Positions 50,208-59,125 of a stretch of DNA of 64,000 nt are shown here, piece after piece. A program made the position numbers and the translations under genes. This stretch comes from Ustilago trichophora (Eukaryota; Basidiomycota; Ustilaginomycetes; Ustilaginales; Ustilaginaceae), in contig OOIN01000002.1 of NCBI GenBank assembly GCA_900323505.1, positions 2,170,001 through 2,234,000 on the forward strand, written 5' to 3'. Under the pieces are notes generated by a model. That model saw nothing but the letters and a program-made list of their open reading frames with translations, searched no databases and had not been told where the DNA came from. The first letter of the stretch is position 1; every line of letters begins with the position of its first letter.

Positions 50208-52343
50208 ATGTGGCTCTCTCGTACGGCCACCTTGCTGGCCTCAGCCTGCCTCCTCGGCGCGCTCTCCTCGCACGCTCTCTGGCCCCACCCGGTCACTTTC
50301 ACCTCGAGCAAGGTCGAGACTTTTGTCCGCATTTCGAATGATCTTCGTTTCCAACTTGCAGACACAACAGACCAGACGCGTGTTCCCGACGATCTCAAAG
50401 AGGCCATCGACGCCGCTGCTAAGCTGGCCAACACGATCGATCTGTGGGATCTCAGTGCTGATCGCGGGGAGAACTACCGACGTGGCGTCGAAAAGGCGCC
50501 CCTCGTGTCGAGTGTCTACATCACCGTGCTGGAGCTTATGCCCGAGACCACGCCGAACCCATGTGTCAAGGGCGAAAAGGCTGAACAGACGGTAGGGACT
50601 GTGATCAATCCCAGGGCCCTGCAGCAGCCATTCCAGGGTAGGAAGCAGGTCGATGATCCTGTGACCACGACTGAAGATCTTACCCCTGAAGGCCAGAGGG
50701 CTTTGGCCGGTGGATTCGGTGCAGAGGGTGACATTTGGGCCAACACTTGCAGTATTGCCAGCCGCTCGATCAAGGAGCTGAGCTACAATTCTTCTTCGAA
50801 GCCGTTGAACTTGGAGACCGACAAGGCTGCGCCGGAAGACCTCGGCTCCATCGACGCGGAGATGTACCGCCTCTTTGTGCCCTCGGACGGCTCTTCGATT
50901 CAGCTCAAGGCCTACACCGCTCTCGGTGCGCTCCGAGGTCTTCAGACTCTGCTGCAGCTCATTTACGCCCTCCCTCCCAAGCAGGCAGGTAAGATTGAGA
51001 GCCAGCGATTTATCCGCAGTGTTCCCATTACCATCACCGATCATCCCGCCTACCCTTACCGTGGCTTGCTGCTCGACACAGCCCGCAACTTCTTCGACAT
51101 CCCCACCATCCGCAAGCTCATCGACACCATGTCGTTTGTCAAGCTCAACCAGCTTCACTGGCATGCTACCGATACGCAGTCCTTCCCCCTCGCCTTCACC
51201 GATATCGTCGACGCCAAGCCGGGCAACTACACCAAGCTCAGCACTCTTGCTGAACGAGGTTCGTACGGTTACTACAAGGCGGAGAATGGTGAGGCGAAGA
51301 AGATGGTCTACACCGAAGCGGACGTTCGGGAGATCATCAACTACGCTGCTGCCAGGGGTGTCAACGTGATCATTGAGACAGATATGCCAGCACACATGCT
51401 AGCTGGTGTCCAAGATCTTTTTGAGGGACAGTTGATGGCCTGCCCGAATGTGTTTGATTGGCAGAGTGTGGCTGCAGAGCCGCCCTCGGGTCAGCTCAGG
51501 CTTGTTTCAAACAGTCCGACTCTCGACACGACGGATGTGGCTACTTTCAAGGTTCCGTATTCTGTTAGTCTGTTTGTAACGGATTTGCTGCGCAAGGTGT
51601 CGAGCCTCTCTAAGTCGCTCTATGTCTCGTCTGGTGGTGATGAGCCCAACCATTCTTGTTGGAATCTCACCGAGGAAATGGCCATGGAGCCTTATCTGAC
51701 AAAGTTTATGTCGCTTGTGACTGATGTCACCAGTGCCAGTGGCAAAAAGGGCATGGTGTGGGAAGAGATGGCGACAAAGTTCCCCGCTGTTGCCAAGACC
51801 CTTGCCCCAGGATCGCTCGTGGAGATCTGGAACGACGCCAACAGCTCTGGTATCGCTCTGACCCACAATCCCAACGTCAACATTCTCCTTGCACCCGTCA
51901 ATTACTTCTATCTCGACTGCGGAGGAGGTCAATTCCTCGGCAACACCACCGCCAACCTTTGGTGCCCCTACGTCTCATGGCAGCAGACCTACTCTTTCGA
52001 CCCCTCTGTCGTCATCGCTAACGCCACCGCTGCCCTCTCTCGCACAGCCGCCAAGCTGACCGACAAGCAAATCCGCCAGAAGTTCATGGGCGGAGAACAT
52101 GCAATTTGGAGCGAGACCATCGACCCGACCAATTTGGAAGCCAAGACTTGGCCTCGTGCTGCCGCAGGTGCAGAGATCTTCTGGACCGGTGAACAAGTCA
52201 ACGGAGTAAAGAGGGACGCCAACGAAGCGCTGCCAAGGATGATGGATCTGCGATGGAGATTGAAGGAAATGGGCGTCAAGGCTGAACCGCTCCAGCCCCA
52301 ATGGTGTGCTGAACGTCCTGGAATGTGCAACCTTCACCATTAG
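50208..52343 (+). CDS. Secreted beta-N-acetylhexosaminidase (GH20)
   Basis: 711 residues, single exon. A signal peptide (MWLSRTATLLASACLLGALS, cleaved near HA-L) leads to the GH20 N-terminal domain with LWPHPVTFTSSKVETFV. The catalytic barrel starts with AYPYRGLLLDTARNFFDIPT, then NQLHWHATDTQSFPLAF, VNVIIETDMPAHML and the catalytic Asp-Glu pair in SSGGDEPNHSCW (about residue 477-478). The active-site Trp-rich segment QLHWHATD and late VEIWNDANSSG are also in place. The enzyme removes terminal GlcNAc or GalNAc from chitin oligomers and glycans, by substrate-assisted catalysis. In fungi this class serves wall chitin turnover or nutrient scavenging. All key residues are present. Confidence 0.95.
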   Translation: MWLSRTATLLASACLLGALSSHALWPHPVTFTSSKVETFVRISNDLRFQLADTTDQTRVPDDLKEAIDAAAKLANTIDLWDLSADRGENYRRGVEKAPLVSSVYITVLELMPETTPNPCVKGEKAEQTVGTVINPRALQQPFQGRKQVDDPVTTTEDLTPEGQRALAGGFGAEGDIWANTCSIASRSIKELSYNSSSKPLNLETDKAAPEDLGSIDAEMYRLFVPSDGSSIQLKAYTALGALRGLQTLLQLIYALPPKQAGKIESQRFIRSVPITITDHPAYPYRGLLLDTARNFFDIPTIRKLIDTMSFVKLNQLHWHATDTQSFPLAFTDIVDAKPGNYTKLSTLAERGSYGYYKAENGEAKKMVYTEADVREIINYAAARGVNVIIETDMPAHMLAGVQDLFEGQLMACPNVFDWQSVAAEPPSGQLRLVSNSPTLDTTDVATFKVPYSVSLFVTDLLRKVSSLSKSLYVSSGGDEPNHSCWNLTEEMAMEPYLTKFMSLVTDVTSASGKKGMVWEEMATKFPAVAKTLAPGSLVEIWNDANSSGIALTHNPNVNILLAPVNYFYLDCGGGQFLGNTTANLWCPYVSWQQTYSFDPSVVIANATAALSRTAAKLTDKQIRQKFMGGEHAIWSETIDPTNLEAKTWPRAAAGAEIFWTGEQVNGVKRDANEALPRMMDLRWRLKEMGVKAEPLQPQWCAERPGMCNLHH

Positions 52344-53254
52344 GTGTGGGCTCTACGATGATAATGATTACGACACGCACAGATGCACGGACGACGTTGT
52401 AAGAGGAGATAGAATCATGTCTTCGGTAGCAATATTCATTTCGTTCTGTGTCATCAGGAGAGGCATGTAATGTGGTCGTGAATGGGGTTGAGTTACAGAT
52501 GGTATATGTTGGGTTTCGTCTTGAGGGGGGTGATGATGTACGCCCCAGAAGACCTGAGGCATTGGAGATGAGCGTGCGTATCAACTGATTCCAGCGTTCT
52601 GAGATCACAGATCTTGAGCTTGTGCACAGCACGAGATAGAGATGATCTGTCGTAGAAGCTTTCGTCTTGAACTTTGGCTGCTAGTCTGTAGCCGATATTT
52701 CGAGTCTTGATTCGTGATCCTTGTGTCACAAGTTTTGAGAGACGAGGTCTTGAGGACTTGATTTTTCGTCGCCTGTCTTGGGTCTTGAGTTGTGGAATTC
52801 TGTTGCTTGATTTTCAGGTCTGAATCTGATTTTCGAGGTCTTGATTCCTGATTGTTGATTCACAAGCTTGAGTTAATAGTGCATCGAGTTGAGGGTTTTC
52901 TTCTTGGAACTAGTCGCTGTTCTTTGTCTTGGATGTTGAGGATCGATTCCTGATCGTCGAGTCTTGCGTCTTGAGTGTTGTTCTTGGTCTTGATGAACAT
53001 CTTTGTACAGGTTGGAGATTTAGATTGTTCTTCGTCTTGTTGTACACCATGTACAGTTTTGAGAATCTTGAATGAGCATCTCGATGGGCCAGCCATCTTT
53101 TAAGTATACATCGTCTTGGACCTGTTCTCGAGAACTTTGAAGTCAAAATAAAAACAAAAGAAAAGAAAAGAAAAAAAAAAGAGAAGGGAACAGTTAGCAG
53201 TATCGTACGAAATTTACATTGGAGTGCATGTGCTGTTGAAGCAACTTTTTCCCC
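52344..53254. other. Convergent 3' region with degenerate TCTTGA repeats
   Basis: About 910 bp between two stop codons. From 52612 to 53071 the hexamer TCTTGA occurs nine times, always on the plus strand, within a T/G-rich sequence (also GTCTTGG, CCTGATTG). No gene seen. A short run of A/G bases lies at 53148-53188. Confidence 0.7.
52612..53071 (+). repeat. Strand-biased TCTTGA repeat cluster
   Basis: Nine exact TCTTGA copies (52612, 52665, 52705, 52748, 52783, 52839, 52969, 52988, 53066) with irregular spacing of about 20-130 bp. The flanks often read GAGG-TCTTGA or GAG-TCTTGATT. Chance predicts far fewer than one. It looks like a decayed minisatellite or a multi-site regulatory array at the 3' end of the giant MFS-like gene. 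Confidence 0.7.
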
Positions 53255-56200
53255 TCAAGCGTTCAATCCGAACCGCTGTCCCTGCCTTGGACTATTTTCA
53301 TACAAGCCAAGAGGCTGAGAATGACTTCTGGCCATAATGTTGGCCCGTGTCATGTCGACTGATTTGCGCGTCATGACTGGAGTGTAAGGCCTGCTGCCGT
53401 CTTGCTCGTGTTTTTGAAACTGGACAATTTCAAATCCGCTCTGGGCGTCTTGGTGTGGCGAGAGGCTTATGCTCGCTCTTGGCTGTGTTCTAGGTGGCGG
53501 TGTAAGCGGGTAGTACGGCTGTGGAGGGGAGGAAAATGCACCGCCGTTTGGGTTGGGGGCGGAGTTGAGGTTGAGCGGTAGGGAGGTAGTGGCGTTCAAA
53601 GTGCGGCCGATAGGATCGCGATGCTCCGAAGAAGGGAGACCGAGCATGATACCTCCCCACCGCTTGAGACCTTTCCCGGAGGGTCCGGAGAGAGGGACTG
53701 CCTCGGTCGCTTCATTCAACTTGAGTGGCGGAGCTGGCTTATCGCGGTTAGCGATGAATTTTGCCAACCACAGCTCGCGTCGACCTTCTGCGGCAGCGGT
53801 AGCGGTCGAGTGGTGGTCGGCAGCTTTGACTTCTTGCATCAGGGGAACGGGTGCTGGAGTTCGAACTCGGCCTGAGATTTGAGGCGGCGGCGTGAGCTGT
53901 GGTGATGAATCTTTACGGTATACTTCCATCCCGTGTGCCGAGAGAGGCTTGTATCCGAGTGCGTTGACGAAACGTTTCGCAAGACGAACGGGCGCAGATT
54001 CCTGCTGTTGCTGCTGCTGTCTTGCGCTAGTAGCCTGTGATTGGGAGAGCGATCGACGGCGTTGCAGAGCACGCTTTTCCCTATTTGCTGCTCTCCTCGC
54101 GTGTGCCCGTTCACCATCCGCCTCGTCGAGCATCATAAGGGAGCACGCTCTTGGCTTTGCACCGTACAGATACACACACAGTACCAGCAAAAGTACCACC
54201 AGTGCCACAGATGCAAAGATGACCGAAAATGCACCGAAAGAAAGCTTCCCAAACGCCTCAAAAGAGACAAATGACAGCACGGAGCAGGCTGTAAACAGAA
54301 GCGAGACCACCGCGGTAACTGCAGCGAGCGCTGTTTCATCCAGCCATCGTCTGTCACGTGAAGTCGTGACGCTCTCTCCACCGTCGAGCCAGGCACAGTC
54401 TCTCCCTTCGATTTCGCTGCCAGTTTCATTGTGGAGCTTTTGCAGCTCGCTACGGCCATGTCTCCCGCCTCGGCCGCCCTTGAATCGGGCAGCACCCACG
54501 CCTGCTGCTGCAGCGGCGAGACGTCCAGCAGTGCGCCTCGAGTAGGAAGTGAACCGATCCTGTTCTTCGTCCTGCAGCAAAGTGGGCGTGGACACGTCTT
54601 CCCTCGCAATCACATCGCGCAGTACCACCTTGCGAGGGGGAGAGTAACCATCCATGACGTACTGCACCATCGAAACGCCGACTACGATGAGCGAAGCAGT
54701 AGCCAGAACGATGCCGAATGCGGTCAGGAACCAGGTGGTAGCAAAGCTCGAGGTCAGAGCGAGGGTGTAAAGCGCAAATGAGAAGACGGCGGTCGCGATC
54801 AGCCCAGAGACGAGGAGAGACTCGGTCTTGACTCGGAGAGGACGACGAGTATCGATGTGACCCTTCTCGTCGAGATACAAAGGACGAGCTTTGGTGGCGA
54901 ATCCGCTCGCGTTGGTCTTTGTGCCCTGTTTCGAATTGATGAGGTAGATGGCAAGTACGCCTACGACCAAACCGGCCACAGCCGAGAGCGTGAGTGCCAG
55001 TGCAGCGTTGGTAGCCGACAAACCGTGGACACGAATGAAGACCTGCTGCAGACCAGAGAATAGGAACATGTACATCCCTGCAAGCACTGCAATTCCCAGG
55101 GCTAGGAGGACGAGCAATGGGTTGTAACGCATCAACCGGATGGGTCGTGCCAGATCGTCAGAGAACATCTGACGCGCGTTGGTCTCGGACTGCGGCTCAG
55201 GTGTCCATCCTTGTCCCGTGCGTTTGAGACGCAATGCTTCGCGGCGGAACAGTACGAAGGGAGCCGTTTCACGCGTGGCGACGCCGATGTAGACAATCAG
55301 TACTGCAGCCACAATCAATGTCAACCAGTACGTCCAGGACCAGCTCAACAGCTCCAGAACCAACTTTGAGATCCATGGTCCGGCGAGCTGCCCGCCTACA
55401 AGAACAAGGGCGATAGAGCCAGTGCCGAAGAGTCGGCCCTTGGAGGTTGCGAAGAGGTCCATGACAGAGGCGAGAGCGATAAAGATTGCGAGACCGGAGA
55501 GGAGGCCAAGCAGAGACTGGCAGGCGAGGATGGCGGCTACGTGGTGGACGAATCCTGCAATAACGCAGACGACACCCACGGTGACGAGAGAGATCAAGGT
55601 GATGCGCTGTCTGCCGAATCCTACGATCAGGTTGGCGAAGAACAGACCGCCGCCTTGACTTCCGTTGTAAGCAAGTGCGCCGAGCTGGAGCAGGATCGCA
55701 GAGGCCTCCGAAGCGCTTTCATCTTCGATGATGCGAGAGACAGTGTTGGTATAGCCGGAAGCCAGAGCTTGCAGTGCAAAAATGTAGACCCAGAAGGCGA
55801 GCAACTGGCGCAACTTTGCCCATGCACTCCAGCGGTCCGCCCACACGACAACATCCGACTCTGAAGATGCAGACGATACCCCGTCGTCCTCCTCATCGTC
55901 GAAATCACCCTCATCCTCGTAGTCAGCAGGATCGATGTCCACCACTTCGCCCTCCTCCAGATCTCTCCTCTTCTGCGAGCCACTTCGCCTGATGTTGTTC
56001 AGTAGTACCTGTCTAGCATCTTCTTCGTCATGCGCATCGATCTGATCGTGGTCCACACCATCCTGCAGAGTCATCTGGCTAAGACGTCGGTCCTTGTGAC
56101 TGTTGCTGAAGCTGCGCTTGACCCGTTCAGCGCTCTGCCTCTGTTGATGCTTGGCAATCTCGATCTCGTCCTCCATATCGGCGGACCAAGGTTTGTGATC

Positions 56201-59125
56201 GGCAACAAGCTGTTTTCGCCTTTCCTGCTCTTGCTTTTCTTCTAGGAGCTCGTTGTACATGCCGCGTGTGACCGGACGAGAAAGCGCAGATTCACCAAAA
56301 GCGACCTCGCCAAGCTTGTCGACATAGTTTCTGCCAAGCGCTTCTTCCACAGTGATGCTTCCACCGTTTTCAACAAAAGATCCGGCGGGAGGAGGAGCTG
56401 CCGCACCATCTCGAATCGAGATAGCATTGAGACCGCCAGCAGCGACAAAGTCCTGGAACGCTTTTCGTGCAGCAGTGCCTTCACCGAGCTGAAGGTTCAT
56501 CGCGCAGTCAAAGCCTGCACGGAAGCACTGTCTGCAAGCAGGGGCCGCACCATGCTGTCTTGATCCGGGACGCTGCTGCTGTTGGTCAATGTGCGAAGGG
56601 TTGCTTCGGAATGACACGCGAGTATCACGAGTGCGAGGACGACGCGCTTTGCCAGCTTTGACAGACGAGATGGGGATGAAGCGGAATTCGCTCCTCTCGC
56701 CGCCGTTGCGGAGCGCCCGAGCGTCGTCATCGTCATCGTCGTTGTTGGTGTACGTGTCGACGACGAAGGGCACTCGCTTCTCGAGGGAGATGTCGTAAGT
56801 GCCTTCTTGCTCGTCAATTTCGGTGCCTTCTTCAGAGTGGATCAGTTCGACTTCCTCCGGTTCCTGAACTTCTTGCACATCACTTGGAGGCGCAACGGTC
56901 GCACGTGCGGTACCTCGGGTGGCTTTAACATTGCCAGATGCGCTGGGCTTCGGGAACAGGTTGGGTGGGAACTCGTCCATTGTTGGTGAGTCAAAGGCAG
57001 TAGTAGCACTTCCGATCGAGTCGCGTCGGCTTCGCTGCGAGGCGGAGCTCTCACGGCGGGCGATAGTCGTCGTGTTCGGTGCCGGTACAGCAGCCTCTGC
57101 TTTCTTCTCCATCTTATCGACAGCCCCCTCGGCAGCGGGAGCAGGTGTAGCTGCAGGCTGACGCGAAGACCCGACTCCCTTCTCACGTGCAGCCTCGTCC
57201 AGTTGCTGCATCTGGTAGAGGAACAACTTTCGATTCGCCTCTTCCAGCATGCTAGGTGCCAGCTCGCCAAAGGTGTTGCGACGTGGGTCGTTGCGGAAGC
57301 CGATGGATTCAGCGTTGTCTCTGCGGCGCACATCAGTGTCGTCGGACTTAGCCTGGGTTGTGCCGGAGATGCTTTTGCCGCCTTCATTTTGCTTCTCCTG
57401 CTGCTGGACGGCGGGGATCTCGAGGGCGACTCTGGGAGCAGGAAGCGATTGAGGAGCATCGTGCGAAGGGGGAGTTCCTAGTGAAGGTGCAGACTTGCGA
57501 AACTTGAGCGACTGCGGGATTTGGGGGGCCGGGGGGGCTTCTGCTGACGTGGAGAGGGGTGATGGAATTCTTTCTCCAGCCTCAGCTTCGCCAGCACCTC
57601 CTCCGACTTGGGGCACTTGGAGCAACGTCGACTGGCGTCGAGCTGCAGCAAGCGTCTGAGGTGTAGGTGAGTAAATCGTCCTCGAAGATCCATCGTTCCT
57701 CGCGACCACTTTTGGATCGGCACGCGAGATCAAATGTCCGCCCACACTAGGCAGCCCTTCCTTTGCTGCTGGAGCACCACTAACCTCGGGCACAGCCTTG
57801 GGTATGCTGATCCGCTTGAGGTTCTGAAAGTCGGTGCGGACCGTTGGGATTTGCGTACCGTCCGGCAGGGCGATAGTCTCACCAGAGTAGCTAGTATCGT
57901 TCGAGTCGGAGCGAATAGGTGGCGCTGACAAGTTAGACGACTTGGCAGGCGTAAAGGGGGCAGCGGAGGCTTTGATGCTGGCCACCTCTGCAGCTGAAAC
58001 CGCCACTGTTGGCATCTCTCTTAGCTCCTGTGAGGCCATTGGCGCTCCAAAGCGTGAGCCGGCGATCGGCGAAGCCACGTTCTGTGCCGGTGCGAGGGTC
58101 GAAGATGAAGAGAAGGTCGATGGCAGGGTGAGCTGGACAGGGAGCAGCTGTGACTCGAGCTGGGCGTTGCGTTCTCGCATGGCGGCGATACTGCTCGCGG
58201 TAGGTGTCGGCTCAGATTCGCTCTCTGACGACCATGCTGACGATCCTGACTCGATCTCGGCTGCCACAGCTGCTGCGACCTGTGCTGGTCTGGACTTGGT
58301 GATCGACAGGGGCATGGTCTGGAACCCTTGACGTTGTCCGAGGGGCGGAGTGGGTGGGATATCGCGCTCGTTCTGTCGCATCTGGATTCTTGGCTGACGG
58401 TCATTTCTCTGTCCCGGGCCGAATGAGGAAGCGTTGCGAGTAAGGAGCGGAGACTGCATCTCTTGACTGGCACGACGCTGCAGCTGGGCAGTAGAGAGGT
58501 GAGAGTCGCTGGGGCCGGCGGTCTGGTAAGGGTTGGGAAAATGTCCTTGCTGGGGCTGTGCTGAGGATAGAGGTTCAAAAACGTACGGCAGGCTAGGTCT
58601 CCTGTTTCCTGCCCTCGCCTCTTGCTTCCTCCCAGTAACAGGGTCGAAGTTTCGTGGCAGGGCACGGTAGTTCTCCTCCATCGATACGGATCTATTGTGG
58701 GCCATCATCTGTCCACCAGCACCAGCCCTCAGCGCCTGTGGCATGGTGGAAGAAGCTCGAGCTTGCTCTCTTCTCGCAGCAGCCTCACCAGAAGAGCTCT
58801 CCGAAGTCACCTCTGGAATCCTCTGCAGCTGACTCGAGCTTCCCACCGTGCCCGAAGCGTGACGCGAGTGCTGCTGAGGAGCAGGCTGACGCTGAACCTG
58901 GTAAGGAAAAGTAGCAGAAGTCGGTTGTGTCTCTTCCTGGTACCTCCTCAGAGCATGCTCAGCGGCAAGTGTCGCCTCTCGCATCTGCTCTTGCCTGGCA
59001 GACGAAGAAGCTACACTTGCGCCAGAAACAGCTGCAGTCTGAGAAGCGCTGCGCAGAGGCTGGACGAGAGTGCCGGATCCAGAAACAGAGGTAGAACGCT
59101 CCCTGCGTCTGCCTGTTCCCGACAT
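53255..59125 (-). CDS. Giant MFS-like membrane protein with 1100-residue disordered N-terminus and Cys motif
   Basis: 1956 residues, single exon; first ATG MSGTGRRRERSTS. Residues 1-1100 are low complexity (Ser/Ala/Gln/Pro/Glu). Embedded near 864-875 is a cysteine motif CRQCFRAGFDC, followed by a conserved-looking stretch (KAFQDFVAAGGLNAISIRDG). From about 1105 to 1655 I count 12 hydrophobic spans with the MFS two-times-six layout: LLAFWVYIFALQALASGYTN (TM1), the cytosolic central loop after VATRETAPFVLFRRE, and LSFGAFSVIFASVALVVLLL last. MFS motif A is degenerate (GFGRQRITL in place of GRLADRxGR). A 300-residue disordered C-tail follows. It resembles DHA1 multidrug-type transporters in the central loop (RETAPFVLFRRE), but substrate and function are unknown. 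Fusion by mis-annotation is unlikely, since it is one uninterrupted frame. Confidence 0.75.
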   Translation of the reverse strand: MSGTGRRRERSTSVSGSGTLVQPLRSASQTAAVSGASVASSSARQEQMREATLAAEHALRRYQEETQPTSATFPYQVQRQPAPQQHSRHASGTVGSSSQLQRIPEVTSESSSGEAAARREQARASSTMPQALRAGAGGQMMAHNRSVSMEENYRALPRNFDPVTGRKQEARAGNRRPSLPYVFEPLSSAQPQQGHFPNPYQTAGPSDSHLSTAQLQRRASQEMQSPLLTRNASSFGPGQRNDRQPRIQMRQNERDIPPTPPLGQRQGFQTMPLSITKSRPAQVAAAVAAEIESGSSAWSSESESEPTPTASSIAAMRERNAQLESQLLPVQLTLPSTFSSSSTLAPAQNVASPIAGSRFGAPMASQELREMPTVAVSAAEVASIKASAAPFTPAKSSNLSAPPIRSDSNDTSYSGETIALPDGTQIPTVRTDFQNLKRISIPKAVPEVSGAPAAKEGLPSVGGHLISRADPKVVARNDGSSRTIYSPTPQTLAAARRQSTLLQVPQVGGGAGEAEAGERIPSPLSTSAEAPPAPQIPQSLKFRKSAPSLGTPPSHDAPQSLPAPRVALEIPAVQQQEKQNEGGKSISGTTQAKSDDTDVRRRDNAESIGFRNDPRRNTFGELAPSMLEEANRKLFLYQMQQLDEAAREKGVGSSRQPAATPAPAAEGAVDKMEKKAEAAVPAPNTTTIARRESSASQRSRRDSIGSATTAFDSPTMDEFPPNLFPKPSASGNVKATRGTARATVAPPSDVQEVQEPEEVELIHSEEGTEIDEQEGTYDISLEKRVPFVVDTYTNNDDDDDDARALRNGGERSEFRFIPISSVKAGKARRPRTRDTRVSFRSNPSHIDQQQQRPGSRQHGAAPACRQCFRAGFDCAMNLQLGEGTAARKAFQDFVAAGGLNAISIRDGAAAPPPAGSFVENGGSITVEEALGRNYVDKLGEVAFGESALSRPVTRGMYNELLEEKQEQERRKQLVADHKPWSADMEDEIEIAKHQQRQSAERVKRSFSNSHKDRRLSQMTLQDGVDHDQIDAHDEEDARQVLLNNIRRSGSQKRRDLEEGEVVDIDPADYEDEGDFDDEEDDGVSSASSESDVVVWADRWSAWAKLRQLLAFWVYIFALQALASGYTNTVSRIIEDESASEASAILLQLGALAYNGSQGGGLFFANLIVGFGRQRITLISLVTVGVVCVIAGFVHHVAAILACQSLLGLLSGLAIFIALASVMDLFATSKGRLFGTGSIALVLVGGQLAGPWISKLVLELLSWSWTYWLTLIVAAVLIVYIGVATRETAPFVLFRREALRLKRTGQGWTPEPQSETNARQMFSDDLARPIRLMRYNPLLVLLALGIAVLAGMYMFLFSGLQQVFIRVHGLSATNAALALTLSAVAGLVVGVLAIYLINSKQGTKTNASGFATKARPLYLDEKGHIDTRRPLRVKTESLLVSGLIATAVFSFALYTLALTSSFATTWFLTAFGIVLATASLIVVGVSMVQYVMDGYSPPRKVVLRDVIAREDVSTPTLLQDEEQDRFTSYSRRTAGRLAAAAAGVGAARFKGGRGGRHGRSELQKLHNETGSEIEGRDCAWLDGGESVTTSRDRRWLDETALAAVTAVVSLLFTACSVLSFVSFEAFGKLSFGAFSVIFASVALVVLLLVLCVYLYGAKPRACSLMMLDEADGERAHARRAANREKRALQRRRSLSQSQATSARQQQQQQESAPVRLAKRFVNALGYKPLSAHGMEVYRKDSSPQLTPPPQISGRVRTPAPVPLMQEVKAADHHSTATAAAEGRRELWLAKFIANRDKPAPPLKLNEATEAVPLSGPSGKGLKRWGGIMLGLPSSEHRDPIGRTLNATTSLPLNLNSAPNPNGGAFSSPPQPYYPLTPPPRTQPRASISLSPHQDAQSGFEIVQFQKHEQDGSRPYTPVMTRKSVDMTRANIMARSHSQPLGLYENSPRQGQRFGLNA

